This document shows, piece by piece, positions 34,956-42,853 of a DNA stretch of 64,000 nt. Made by a program: the position numbers and the translations under genes. Where the stretch lies: contig CP014771.1 in assembly GCA_001596155.1 (NCBI GenBank), positions 4,650,001-4,714,000 of the forward strand, in the 5' to 3' direction. The DNA is from Hymenobacter psoromatis (GTDB lineage: Bacteria > Bacteroidota > Bacteroidia > Cytophagales > Hymenobacteraceae). The notes below the pieces were generated by a model, which made no database searches, was not told the DNA's origin, and worked only from the letters and a program-made list of their open reading frames with translations. The first letter of the stretch is position 1. The number at the start of each line of letters is the position of its first letter.

Positions 34956-36566
34956 ATGAATCCAACTGCTTCCTGGTCGGCTCCGGCCGCCGCCGCGCCT
35001 ACGCCCATTTACCGCATTTCGACGCTGCTGGGCAGCTTGCTGGTGCTGGCCACGGGGCTGAGCGACTACTTGTTCTGGAGCCAGAGCCTGGGCCTGAACG
35101 TGCTGGTTTACCTGGTGTTCCTGGTGGGGGCGCACTTGGCGCTGCTGCCGCGCTACGCCCCGGTGCGGCGCACGGCGGGCTTCTGGGTGGCGCTGGCCGG
35201 CTGCCTGCTGAGCGGCGGGCTGGTGGCCTGGTACGGCTCGGGCGCGGCGGCGCTGGCGGCGTTGGTGTCGGGCCTGCTGCTGGTGGGGCTGGTGAGCCAG
35301 CCGCCGCTGCGCCTGGTGAGTTCGGCCGTGTTGACGGCCGCGCTGGGGGTAGGGCCGGCCGTGCGGGCGGTGCTGGGCAACGTGCGGGCGCCACGGCAGG
35401 TGGGCAGGCGGCTGCGGCGGGGCTGGTTCTACGCCCGGCTGCTGGGGCTGCCGCTGCTGGCGTTCGTCGTTTTCCAGACGCTCTTCGCGGTAGCCAATCC
35501 GCAGTACGGGGCGCTGAGCGCGCGGTTTTTGGGGGCGCTGGGCGACTGGCTGGGGCGGCTGCTGGACGCGATTTCGGTGCCGCACGTGCTGTTTTTGCTG
35601 CTGTGCGGGGTGGGGGCGGCGGGCGCGCTGGTGGCGGTGCCGGTGCATTTTTTCACCGATTACGAGGCGCGCTTTGGCGAGTTCGTCGGGCGGCAGCGCG
35701 ACGGCGTGGCTTCGCTGGGCGTGCGGCGGCCCGATTTCCGGCGCACCGACCGCCGCCTGCTCGACCTGCGCAAGGAGTGGCTGGCGGCCGTGGCCTGCTT
35801 CGGCCTGCTGAACGCGCTGCTGCTGCTGGTGAACGCGGTGGATATCCGCTGGCTGTGGTTTGGCTTCGAGCCGGCCCCCGACTTCGACCTCACGCAGTTT
35901 GTGCATGAAGGCACGTACGTGCTGATTTTCAGTATTTTGCTGGCGGCGGGCATCATGCTGTGGTTTTTCCGGCGCAACCTCAATTTCTACCAGCCCGGCC
36001 TACCCCTGCTGCGCTGGGGCGCCACGCTCTGGACCGGGCAAAACCTGGTGCTGGCCGTGAGCGTGGGGCTGCGCAACTACTACTACATCGTGCATACGGG
36101 GCTGGCTTACAAGCGCATCGGGGTCTATGCGTTCCTGCTGCTCACGGCCTATGGGCTGGGCACGCTGCTGCTCAAAATCTGGCGGCGGCGCTCAACTTTC
36201 AGCCTGGTGCGGCTCAATTCGTGGGCGGCCTACGCGGTGCTGCTGGCGCTGGCGGCCGGCAACTGGGAAATCTGGATTGCTGAGTATAATCTCCAATCTC
36301 GCTTTCCGCGCCTCGACATCGGCTTTTTGCTGGCCATGCCGCCCCGCGTGCTGCCCGTGCTGGCCGCCCACGAGGCCGCCCTCGACCAGGTGAACTACCT
36401 GTCGGCGGCGGATGGCGATGGCTACACCGTCCCCATCGAGCGCGCCGAAGCCCACCGCCAGCTGCGCCAGCGGCTGCTGGCCTTCCGCAACGCCTACCCC
36501 CTGCAAAACTGGCAAAGCCGCACCGGCGCGAATGAGCGGGCTTATGCGGCGCTGGTCGGACACTGA
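34956..36566 (+). CDS. DUF4173/DUF4153-like polytopic membrane protein
   Basis: A 536-residue membrane protein with about ten hydrophobic segments and a soluble C-terminal tail of ~100 residues. RNYYYIVHTGLAYKRIGVYA near 365 and RLNSWAAYAVLLALAAGNWE are typical of the DUF4173 group. Function unknown. The ATG at 34956 was chosen because an upstream frame would be translated from the family A palindrome. Confidence 0.75.
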   Translation: MNPTASWSAPAAAAPTPIYRISTLLGSLLVLATGLSDYLFWSQSLGLNVLVYLVFLVGAHLALLPRYAPVRRTAGFWVALAGCLLSGGLVAWYGSGAAALAALVSGLLLVGLVSQPPLRLVSSAVLTAALGVGPAVRAVLGNVRAPRQVGRRLRRGWFYARLLGLPLLAFVVFQTLFAVANPQYGALSARFLGALGDWLGRLLDAISVPHVLFLLLCGVGAAGALVAVPVHFFTDYEARFGEFVGRQRDGVASLGVRRPDFRRTDRRLLDLRKEWLAAVACFGLLNALLLLVNAVDIRWLWFGFEPAPDFDLTQFVHEGTYVLIFSILLAAGIMLWFFRRNLNFYQPGLPLLRWGATLWTGQNLVLAVSVGLRNYYYIVHTGLAYKRIGVYAFLLLTAYGLGTLLLKIWRRRSTFSLVRLNSWAAYAVLLALAAGNWEIWIAEYNLQSRFPRLDIGFLLAMPPRVLPVLAAHEAALDQVNYLSAADGDGYTVPIERAEAHRQLRQRLLAFRNAYPLQNWQSRTGANERAYAALVGH

Positions 36567-36648
36567 AAAACTGGTTGAGAATGCTACCCTGACTGCTTTT
36601 CTGAGCTAAAAAACAAACTTCTCTACCCCCCTCAATTCTCCCGAAGCC

Positions 36649-37434
36649 ATGACCTTCACCGATTTCAAAACCTACTTCGAGGCCAACCAAGGCCACTACG
36701 CCGACCTGGCCTGGGACGACCCGCACCAGCTCACGGCGGCCGAGCTGCGCGCCGTGCGCGCCTCGCTCCAAACCTTTCAGCGGGGCGAAAGCTCGGAGGG
36801 GCACTTTCTCTACGCCCGCGCCAAGCGGCTCGGCGATGACGAATACCTGGCCGCTATGCGCCTGTTTATCAAGGAAGAGCAGACCCATGCCGCTGTGCTG
36901 GGGCGCTTCCTGGACCAGCAAGGGATTTCGCGCCTGCGCGGCCACTGGCTCGACACCGTATTTCGGGGCCTGCGCCGGGTCTTGAGCCTGGAGCACACAC
37001 TGCGGGTGCTGCTCACGGCCGAGGTGGTGGCCGCCGTGTACTACCGGGCGCTGTTCAGCGCCACCTATTCGGGGCTGCTCCAGCAGTTGTGCCGCCGCAT
37101 TATGTTGGATGAGGAGATGCACCTCAACTTCCAGTGCTTCACCCTGCGGCACCTTTCGGCCGGGCGGAGGGGGGTAGGGAATTGGCTGCGCCGCCACGCC
37201 TACCGCGCCCTAATGGCCGGCGCGGCGCTGGCCGCCTACGCCGCCAGCCGCCCCACCCTGCGGGCCGGCGGCTACGGGCTGCTGAGCTTTCTGGCGGCCA
37301 TCGCGGCCGAGTATCGGCGGGTGGAGGGGATGCAGCGCGCCGGGGCGCTCATCGCAGTGCGGGGCGGGCAGCCGGTGGCGCCGGTGGTGGCCGGGCCGCT
37401 GGGCGCGTGGCAGTGGCCGACTTTCGCCCGGTAG
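36649..37434 (+). CDS. Ferritin-like di-iron domain protein
   Basis: A 261-residue protein with a four-helix ferritin-like fold. The helices carry the metal-ligand pattern: GESSEGHFLYARA (~45), LFIKEEQTHAAVLGRFL (~80), LLTAEVVAAVYY (~123) and RIMLDEEMHLNFQ (~145), i.e. EExxH twice with additional glutamates. The C-terminal ~90 residues include a possible membrane-associated segment. It may store or sense iron or oxidants, as rubrerythrin-like proteins do. Its TAG stop is the first part of a family C repeat. Confidence 0.8.
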   Translation: MTFTDFKTYFEANQGHYADLAWDDPHQLTAAELRAVRASLQTFQRGESSEGHFLYARAKRLGDDEYLAAMRLFIKEEQTHAAVLGRFLDQQGISRLRGHWLDTVFRGLRRVLSLEHTLRVLLTAEVVAAVYYRALFSATYSGLLQQLCRRIMLDEEMHLNFQCFTLRHLSAGRRGVGNWLRRHAYRALMAGAALAAYAASRPTLRAGGYGLLSFLAAIAAEYRRVEGMQRAGALIAVRGGQPVAPVVAGPLGAWQWPTFAR

Positions 37435-37584
37435 GGTGCGGGGCTTGCCCCCGCCCGTCGTTGAACGAAACACTTGGTGACGCCCGCCAAAGTCAAGCAT
37501 CTTACGCAGCTTGCCCCCGCCCGTCGTTGAACGAAACAGTAGCGAATCGTTCAACGATGGGCGGGGGCAAGCCCCGCACCCTAC
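37431..37584. repeat. Family C palindrome with duplicated left arm
   Basis: Arms GTAGGGTGCGGGGCTTGCCC and complement at the two ends. The internal segment GCTTGCCCCCGCCCGTCGTT is present twice (37443 and 37509 region). It overlaps the ferritin-like gene's stop codon. A second copy is at 54281-54368. Confidence 0.9.
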
Positions 37585-37637
37585 TTGCCGATAAAGCAGT
37601 AGCTTAGGGGCACCTTCCCACTCCGCCTTTCCCCCGT

Positions 37638-38042
37638 ATGGCCAGAACCTTACTCCTCTTTATCCTGGCTATCGCGATTGTGCTGGAATTGGCGCTCACG
37701 GTCGGCGCGTTTTTCTTTCCCGCGGCCACGCTGGCGCAGTTTGGGGTAGTTTACGGGCCGGAAACCACGTTTCTGGCGTTTCTCACGGGCTGGTTTTTGC
37801 TCTTTGTGACGCTGGCGGCGGGGCTGGCCTGGCAGTGGGTGCGGCAACGCCACGCCGGCTACGCGGGCCTGTGCTACCTGCTGGGCATTTGGTGGATAGG
37901 CATCGGTATCGGCATTTTCGTGGTTTTCGGCAAGCCGGATAATTTACTGCTCGATAGCCTAAAAGGCGTGTTTATCGTACTACTAACCTGGCGCAGCCAG
38001 CTGGGCGATTCCGTTCGCCCTACCCCTGCCTTGACTGCCTAA
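37638..38042 (+). CDS. Hypothetical four-helix membrane protein
   Basis: A 134-residue protein with four hydrophobic segments (LLLFILAIAIVLELALTVGA first). No motif identified. Six bases separate it from the following membrane protein, with which it probably forms an operon. Confidence 0.7.
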   Translation: MARTLLLFILAIAIVLELALTVGAFFFPAATLAQFGVVYGPETTFLAFLTGWFLLFVTLAAGLAWQWVRQRHAGYAGLCYLLGIWWIGIGIGIFVVFGKPDNLLLDSLKGVFIVLLTWRSQLGDSVRPTPALTA

Positions 38043-38048
38043 GTACCT

Positions 38049-38510
38049 ATGAACCAAACCCTACCCCACCCAACGCCGCGCTCGCGCCCGGCAATGCGCC
38101 ACGAGCCCAAGCAGCTGTCGCGGCTGGGGCAGGTGCTGGCCGGCCTGCAGCTCGCCAAGGAAACGCTGACCATCGTGCTGCTGGGCGTGCCGCTGCTGCT
38201 GGCCCAGCCGGTGCTGGCCCCGGCGGCGGTGCCGGGCGTGGTGCTCTATCTGTTTCGCTGGGTGATGGTGCTGGGCCGCATCCGGCGGCGCGCGGCGGCC
38301 GGCATCTGGTTCTTCACGCTTATTGATGAGCTGTGGGGCCTGAGCCTGTACCTGCACGCCTACGATGAGCCCACCGCCCGGCAGCTGCGCTACCTCAAGT
38401 GGAGCGTGGGCCTGGGGCTGACTTTCACGCTGGCCGCGCTGGCCGAAATCGGCTACCAGCGCTACCGCGAGGGGCGTCGCCTGCGCCGGGCACTGTTGCG
38501 GGCGGCCTAG
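38049..38510 (+). CDS. Hypothetical membrane protein
   Basis: A 153-residue protein with basic N-terminus, two hydrophobic stretches in the first half (TIVLLGVPLLLAQPVLAPAA) and a third near 120, then an Arg-rich end. No family recognised. Second gene of a two-gene unit. Confidence 0.65.
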   Translation: MNQTLPHPTPRSRPAMRHEPKQLSRLGQVLAGLQLAKETLTIVLLGVPLLLAQPVLAPAAVPGVVLYLFRWVMVLGRIRRRAAAGIWFFTLIDELWGLSLYLHAYDEPTARQLRYLKWSVGLGLTFTLAALAEIGYQRYREGRRLRRALLRAA

Positions 38511-38526
38511 CGTTGGGCCTGGCTGG

Positions 38527-38534
38527 TATCTTTG
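38527..38534 (+). promoter_or_regulatory. TATCTTTG promoter box of the PBP gene
   Basis: TATCTTTG lies 27 bases before the ATG at 38562. The same bases contain a TTG that could be misread as the start. Confidence 0.5.
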
Positions 38535-38561
38535 CCATTTCCTGCCCCTGATTTGCCGTTC

Positions 38562-40970
38562 ATGGCCGACGAAAACCTGCCACCTGCCGCCTCCGATTCC
38601 ACGCCCGCCCGCCCTGCCGCTTCGCGCCCAAGCCTCAAGCGGCCCGGCCGGGGCACCCGCCGCCTGGTGCGCATTGCCTGGACGCTTTTTTTCATCGGGG
38701 TAGGATTTTTTCTGACGTATCCGCTGCTGGTGCGCAGCAACTTTCTGTTCCTCTTCGGCAAGTCGCCGAGCCTCGAAGAGCTGGAAAATCCCAAAGTAGA
38801 GCAACCCTCGCAGGTCTTCACGGCCGATGGCGTGCTCATGGGCCGCTACTTCCGCGAAAACCGTTCGCCGGTGCGCCTCCGCGAGATGTCGCCCTGGCTC
38901 GTGAAGGCCCTCATCGCCACCGAAGACGCGCGCTACTACGACCATTCGGGCATCGACGCGCCCTCGCTGGCGGCCTCCATCTACTACGGCTTGCGGGGCG
39001 ATAAGCGCGGCGGTTCCACCATCAGCCAGCAGCTGGCCAAGAACTTATATAAAACCCGTCGCGCCGAGAACCGGGGCGCATTGAGCCACATTCCGGGGGT
39101 AGGGACAATGGTAGCCAAAACCAAGGAGTGGATTACGGCCGTGGAACTGGAGCGCCGCTACACCAAGCGCGAAATCCTGCGCATGTACCTGAATACCGTT
39201 GAATACGGCTCCAATGCCTTCGGTATCAAGGTGGCGGCCAAGACGTTTTTCAGCACCTCGCCCGACAGCCTCAACGCCGTGCAGGCCGCTACCCTCGTCG
39301 GGTTGCTGAACAATCCCACGGCCTTCAACCCACGCTTTCACCCGGCCGCCTCGCGCCGCCGCCGCAACGTGGTATTGCAGCGCCTGGGTCAGGCCGGCGA
39401 CTTGAAATTAGCCGAGGTGAAGGCTCTGCAAGCCGAGCCCATCGTGCTTGATTATCAAGTGGAAAAGCACGTCGATGGCCCCGACAACTATTTCCGCGGG
39501 GCCATTAGCCAGACGGTGAACCACTGGTGCGAAGCCCACGGCTACGACATGTACCGCGACGGCCTGCGCATCTACACTACCCTCGACTCACGCATGCAGG
39601 ACCACGCCGAGCAGGCCGTGCATCAGCGCATGAAAATGCTTCAGCAGCAGTTCGATAGCTTCTGGCGCAACCGGGACGAAAATCCCTGGGTGGACGAGGA
39701 GGGCCACGAAATTCCCGGCTTCATCGAAACCCAGATGAAGCGCACCCAGAGCTACCACAGCCTGGCCGCCCGCTACCAGGGCCAGCCCGCGCGCCTCGAT
39801 TCGGCCCTGCACGCCAAGCGCCCGATGAAGGTATTTACCTGGAAAAAGCAGGACGGCGATACCACGCTGGTCCTATCGCCGCTCGATTCGCTGGCCTATT
39901 ATAAGCGCTTTTTGCAGGCCGGCATGATGACGATGGACCCTTTCACGGGCTCCATCAAAGCCTGGGTGGGCGGCTTGGATTACCGCTTTTTCCAGTATGA
40001 CCACGTGAAGCAGGGCAAGCGCCAAGCCGGCTCCACTTTCAAGCCCTTCGTGTATCTCACGGCGCTGGCCAACGGCTACTCGCCCTGCGACCGGATTCGC
40101 GACCAGCGCGTGACGATTAACTACGTCGAAAACGGCAAGCCGATGGAATGGCAACCCGACAACGTGACCCGCGAATACACCGGCATCAACATGACGCTGC
40201 GCTCGGCGATGGCGCGCTCCGTCAACTCCGTCACGGCCCAGCTGACCGAGAAAGTGGGCTGGGGTAAAGTGGCCGAGTACGCGCATAAAGTGGGGATTAC
40301 CAGTCCGTTGCTGCCGGTGCCGAGTATCGGCCTGGGCTCGGCCGGCGACGTGAGCGTGTACGAGATGGTGGACGCCTACGCCACATTTCTCAACAACGGC
40401 TTTCGGTCGGAGCCCCGCCTCATCACCCGCATCGAGGACCGCAACGGCAACGTCATCCAGCAGTTCGACCCCGTGCAGCACCGCGCCATCACGCCCGAAA
40501 CGGCTTGGCTGATGACCTACATGTTGCGCGGCGGCATGGAGGAACCGGGCGGCACCTCGCAGGGCCTCTGGGATTTTCAGGACCTGTGGCGCAAAGACAA
40601 CCAGATTGGCGGCAAAACCGGCACCACTTCCAACTATTCCGACGGCTGGTACATGGGCATCACCAAAGACCTGGTTTCCGGCATTTGGGTGGGCGGCGAA
40701 GACCGCAGCATCCACTTTTTTCGCTCGCAGCAGGGCGAGGGCGGCCGCATGGCCCTGCCCATTTTCGGCCGCTACATGGAAAGCATTTATAAGGATAAAA
40801 GCCTGAGCTACGACTACGGCCCCTTCCCCAAAGCCCCCGCCGGCCTCAAGCGTAAGTACGTGTGCTACACCGAGTACGAGCCCCGCCATCGCGCCGAAGC
40901 CATTGACACCCTAGCCGCCGATAACCTGCTCGACCAGCTGAACCGGGGGGGTAGGGATAGCGTGCAGTAG
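38562..40970 (+). CDS. Class A penicillin-binding protein (PBP1A)
   Basis: An 802-residue bifunctional peptidoglycan synthase anchored by one N-terminal helix (TLFFIGVGFFLTYPLLV). The glycosyltransferase-51 domain shows ATEDARYYDHSGID, GGSTISQQLAKNLYK and ELERRYTKREILRMYLN between residues ~100 and 220. The transpeptidase has the serine motif GSTFKPF near 500, SVN near 560 and KTGTTSNYSDGWY near 690. It polymerises and cross-links glycan strands in the periplasm. A GGGGTAGGG word occurs twice within the gene, once near the stop. Confidence 0.95.
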   Translation: MADENLPPAASDSTPARPAASRPSLKRPGRGTRRLVRIAWTLFFIGVGFFLTYPLLVRSNFLFLFGKSPSLEELENPKVEQPSQVFTADGVLMGRYFRENRSPVRLREMSPWLVKALIATEDARYYDHSGIDAPSLAASIYYGLRGDKRGGSTISQQLAKNLYKTRRAENRGALSHIPGVGTMVAKTKEWITAVELERRYTKREILRMYLNTVEYGSNAFGIKVAAKTFFSTSPDSLNAVQAATLVGLLNNPTAFNPRFHPAASRRRRNVVLQRLGQAGDLKLAEVKALQAEPIVLDYQVEKHVDGPDNYFRGAISQTVNHWCEAHGYDMYRDGLRIYTTLDSRMQDHAEQAVHQRMKMLQQQFDSFWRNRDENPWVDEEGHEIPGFIETQMKRTQSYHSLAARYQGQPARLDSALHAKRPMKVFTWKKQDGDTTLVLSPLDSLAYYKRFLQAGMMTMDPFTGSIKAWVGGLDYRFFQYDHVKQGKRQAGSTFKPFVYLTALANGYSPCDRIRDQRVTINYVENGKPMEWQPDNVTREYTGINMTLRSAMARSVNSVTAQLTEKVGWGKVAEYAHKVGITSPLLPVPSIGLGSAGDVSVYEMVDAYATFLNNGFRSEPRLITRIEDRNGNVIQQFDPVQHRAITPETAWLMTYMLRGGMEEPGGTSQGLWDFQDLWRKDNQIGGKTGTTSNYSDGWYMGITKDLVSGIWVGGEDRSIHFFRSQQGEGGRMALPIFGRYMESIYKDKSLSYDYGPFPKAPAGLKRKYVCYTEYEPRHRAEAIDTLAADNLLDQLNRGGRDSVQ

Positions 40971-40979
40971 GGAGGAGGT

Positions 40980-41606
40980 TTACTCCGTCCACAATTCCAT
41001 CGGAAGTTTTAATTCACGGGCAATAGATTTTAAAGTATTGCGATAGTGTTTATTGGTTTTCGACCTCGCAAATTCACTGGTAAATAAATTTAGCGCTTCC
41101 TGCTGATAGCCAGCGTGAAACATAGTTTCTATTTGTGCAGCAGGATAATCCGAATGATGACCGGCAATCAGAAAGGCATAAATATCTTCTCGGCCTTTTA
41201 TGCTGAATAAATAAGGGTGAACATACTGAGTAAAATCATCAACTAATTGCTGGCTGATTTTTGCCATGTCAGATGTATCTGTGAGTTCAATCCAACTATC
41301 GGACGGACTGCTTTTAAGCTTTCCGTAGCGTTTGCGAACTGCGCAGACTACTTCTTGAAATTTTGGTCCTGACTCTTGGCCACTCAAATAGCGCTCAAAA
41401 ATTTTCAAGTAAAACCCAATATTAACTGTGAATGCTAAGCTATCAGTAGAATTAGACTGAGACTTTTGGAATTGAACGATTCTCCCCCAACCATCTGGAT
41501 TATAATACCGAAAATTGTTACCTGATTTTTTATAACCTAACGCTTTAAATTTAGGCCATAAAGTAGCTTTTACTAATTGGTCGAAAACTAAGTTGAGGTC
41601 AGCCAT
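40980..41606 (-). CDS. DUF4304 domain protein in an AT-rich segment
   Basis: A 208-residue soluble protein. The DUF4304 pattern is visible at the N-terminus (KALGYKKSGNNFRYYNPDGW, then VQFQKSQSN). The family is often seen in variable genome regions, and its function is unknown. The gene and its 70-base upstream spacer are much more AT-rich than their neighbours and use A/T-ending codons, which suggests recent acquisition. Confidence 0.82.
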   Translation of the reverse strand: MADLNLVFDQLVKATLWPKFKALGYKKSGNNFRYYNPDGWGRIVQFQKSQSNSTDSLAFTVNIGFYLKIFERYLSGQESGPKFQEVVCAVRKRYGKLKSSPSDSWIELTDTSDMAKISQQLVDDFTQYVHPYLFSIKGREDIYAFLIAGHHSDYPAAQIETMFHAGYQQEALNLFTSEFARSKTNKHYRNTLKSIARELKLPMELWTE

Positions 41607-41679
41607 TTTTCTGAATTTATATTATTTCGATTTAAAAGCGCCTGGCTTGCAAGTAAATGCAGATTAAAGCTTCAAGTAG

Positions 41680-42093
41680 CTAAAGCTGCGCCAGGGCCGC
41701 CAGCGGATTAAGCACCGGCACTTGCGGCGTCGGAAAGCCTTTGGGGTCGCGGGTTACGAGGGCATTGGCCCGCACGTGCAGCGCGGCGAAGAGTTGAACG
41801 GCATCCTCAAAATCGGGTAGCCCCGCGCTCAATGCTTGTCGAACCATCTCGGCCGTAACGGGAGCTATCAGCACAACGCGGGCTAATTCAGACAATGCCG
41901 ACATTACTTCGATTTCGGCTGTGCCGTGGCGGCGCATCAGGTAGTACACCGTGCTGAACGAGAGGCTGGAAACAGATAGCTGAAGCGCGCCTTTGGTGCC
42001 CAACTCCATGAGTTGGGTTGCCGGTCCAACAAATGGTCTTCTCGCCAACAAGAAGTCAAACACTACGTTGGTGTCCAGAAAATAATGTTTCAC
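41680..42093 (-). CDS. PIN-domain toxin (VapC-like)
   Basis: A 137-residue PIN nuclease. The acidic residues expected for the Mg-dependent site are visible in FLDTNVVFDFLL (near 5), in LPDFEDAVQL (near 95) and in VTRDPKGF (near 115). The start is a GTG whose last two bases lie in the stop of the upstream gene (4-base GTGA overlap), so expression is coupled to it. The probable role is cleavage of tRNA or mRNA, held in check by the upstream protein. Confidence 0.82.
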   Translation of the reverse strand: MKHYFLDTNVVFDFLLARRPFVGPATQLMELGTKGALQLSVSSLSFSTVYYLMRRHGTAEIEVMSALSELARVVLIAPVTAEMVRQALSAGLPDFEDAVQLFAALHVRANALVTRDPKGFPTPQVPVLNPLAALAQL

Positions 42094-42416
42094 AGGTGGT
42101 ATTTGGTTCGCATGGCTTCCCAACGCAACTCGTCGTAGGATTTATGCTCATCCTCGGGCTTGAGTTTGAGGCTACCTCGTAAAGCAGCTACGGCGGGCGA
42201 TACCGGAAATTTATTATACAGCGCCTGCGCCTCCGGCGAGGTGTAATAATCCCACTCGGCCGCTTCCTGCGGGGTAAGGTTAGCGGGCCGGGGCGGTAAG
42301 ACATAGGCCGGCGGCGCGGCGGGTTGGGGCTGTTTTAGAATGGCCTCCAGTTCCTCAATGGAGAACTCAGCGGGCACCTCCGGCATAATTTGCAGCAATT
42401 GTTCCTTGGTAAACAT
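42090..42416 (-). CDS. Probable antitoxin of the PIN toxin
   Basis: A 108-residue protein coupled to the VapC-like gene. It has an acidic N-terminal helix (EELEAILK), a proline-rich centre and a C-terminal DELRWEAMRTKYHL, the kind of basic/aromatic tail that threads into a PIN partner. No classical AbrB or RHH fold is obvious, so assignment rests on position and the tail. The ATG at 42416 lies 9 bases after a (CATT)5 repeat; a longer frame through the repeat exists. Confidence 0.65.
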   Translation of the reverse strand: MFTKEQLLQIMPEVPAEFSIEELEAILKQPQPAAPPAYVLPPRPANLTPQEAAEWDYYTSPEAQALYNKFPVSPAVAALRGSLKLKPEDEHKSYDELRWEAMRTKYHL

Positions 42417-42425
42417 AGCGCGGGA

Positions 42426-42445
42426 AATGAATGAATGAATGAATG
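42426..42445. repeat. Tetranucleotide repeat, (AATG)5
   Basis: Five perfect AATG units (CATT on the coding strand), 9 bases before the antitoxin ATG. Slippage here would alter leader length, or the frame if an upstream start is used. Confidence 0.9.
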
Positions 42446-42490
42446 CTGGGTAAGTTACAGTTGGCCGGCCCAAAAAGATTCCTGTACCAA

Positions 42491-42540
42491 AAAGCGCCCG
42501 GCCCGCACGCAAATGCAGACCGGGCGCTTTCACCCAAAGG
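42491..42540 (-). terminator. Terminator of the small lipoprotein gene
   Basis: An 11-bp stem (42491-42501 with 42530-42540) with a 28-base loop, followed on the minus strand by TTTGGTAC after the closing T's of the stem. It lies 10 bases after the lipoprotein stop. Confidence 0.6.
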
Positions 42541-42550
42541 CGAGGATAAT

Positions 42551-42697
42551 TTACTGGCGCTCGATGGCGGTGGCGGTGCTGGCCGTTACGGGCGCGGCCT
42601 TGGCTTTGGCCGAGGTGTAGGCGGGGCAGGTGCTGCGGCTGCAGGCACCGAGGCCGAAGGTAGCGGCCCCAACGGTGAGGATAAGAAGCTTTTTCAT
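42551..42697 (-). CDS. 48-residue lipoprotein
   Basis: A very short but well-formed gene. The product starts MKKLLILTVGAATFGLGACS, a lipoprotein signal with a lipobox (LGAC), followed by a Cys/Ala/Thr/Ser-rich mature part ending IERQ. A TATCTTTG box (42736-42743, minus) lies 38 bases upstream and a terminator follows, so it is an independent transcript. The role is unknown; entericidin-like or envelope-structural small lipoproteins are possible parallels. Confidence 0.65.
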   Translation of the reverse strand: MKKLLILTVGAATFGLGACSRSTCPAYTSAKAKAAPVTASTATAIERQ

Positions 42698-42735
42698 AAG
42701 GAATGTAAAAATGGAATGAAGTCGCGGTCAGGCTT

Positions 42736-42743
42736 CAAAGATA
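42736..42743 (-). promoter_or_regulatory. TATCTTTG promoter box of the small lipoprotein gene
   Basis: The minus strand reads TATCTTTG 38 bases before the ATG at 42697. Confidence 0.5.
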
Positions 42744-42853
42744 GGGGTAGGGAGCGCTTAGGTGGTTGAGAGCGTGCGTAGTTAGATGCTTTTCTGGGAA
42801 TAGTGCCGCGCCAACTTCTTTGCCTCCTACCCCTGCCTAACGACTCGGTCGTC

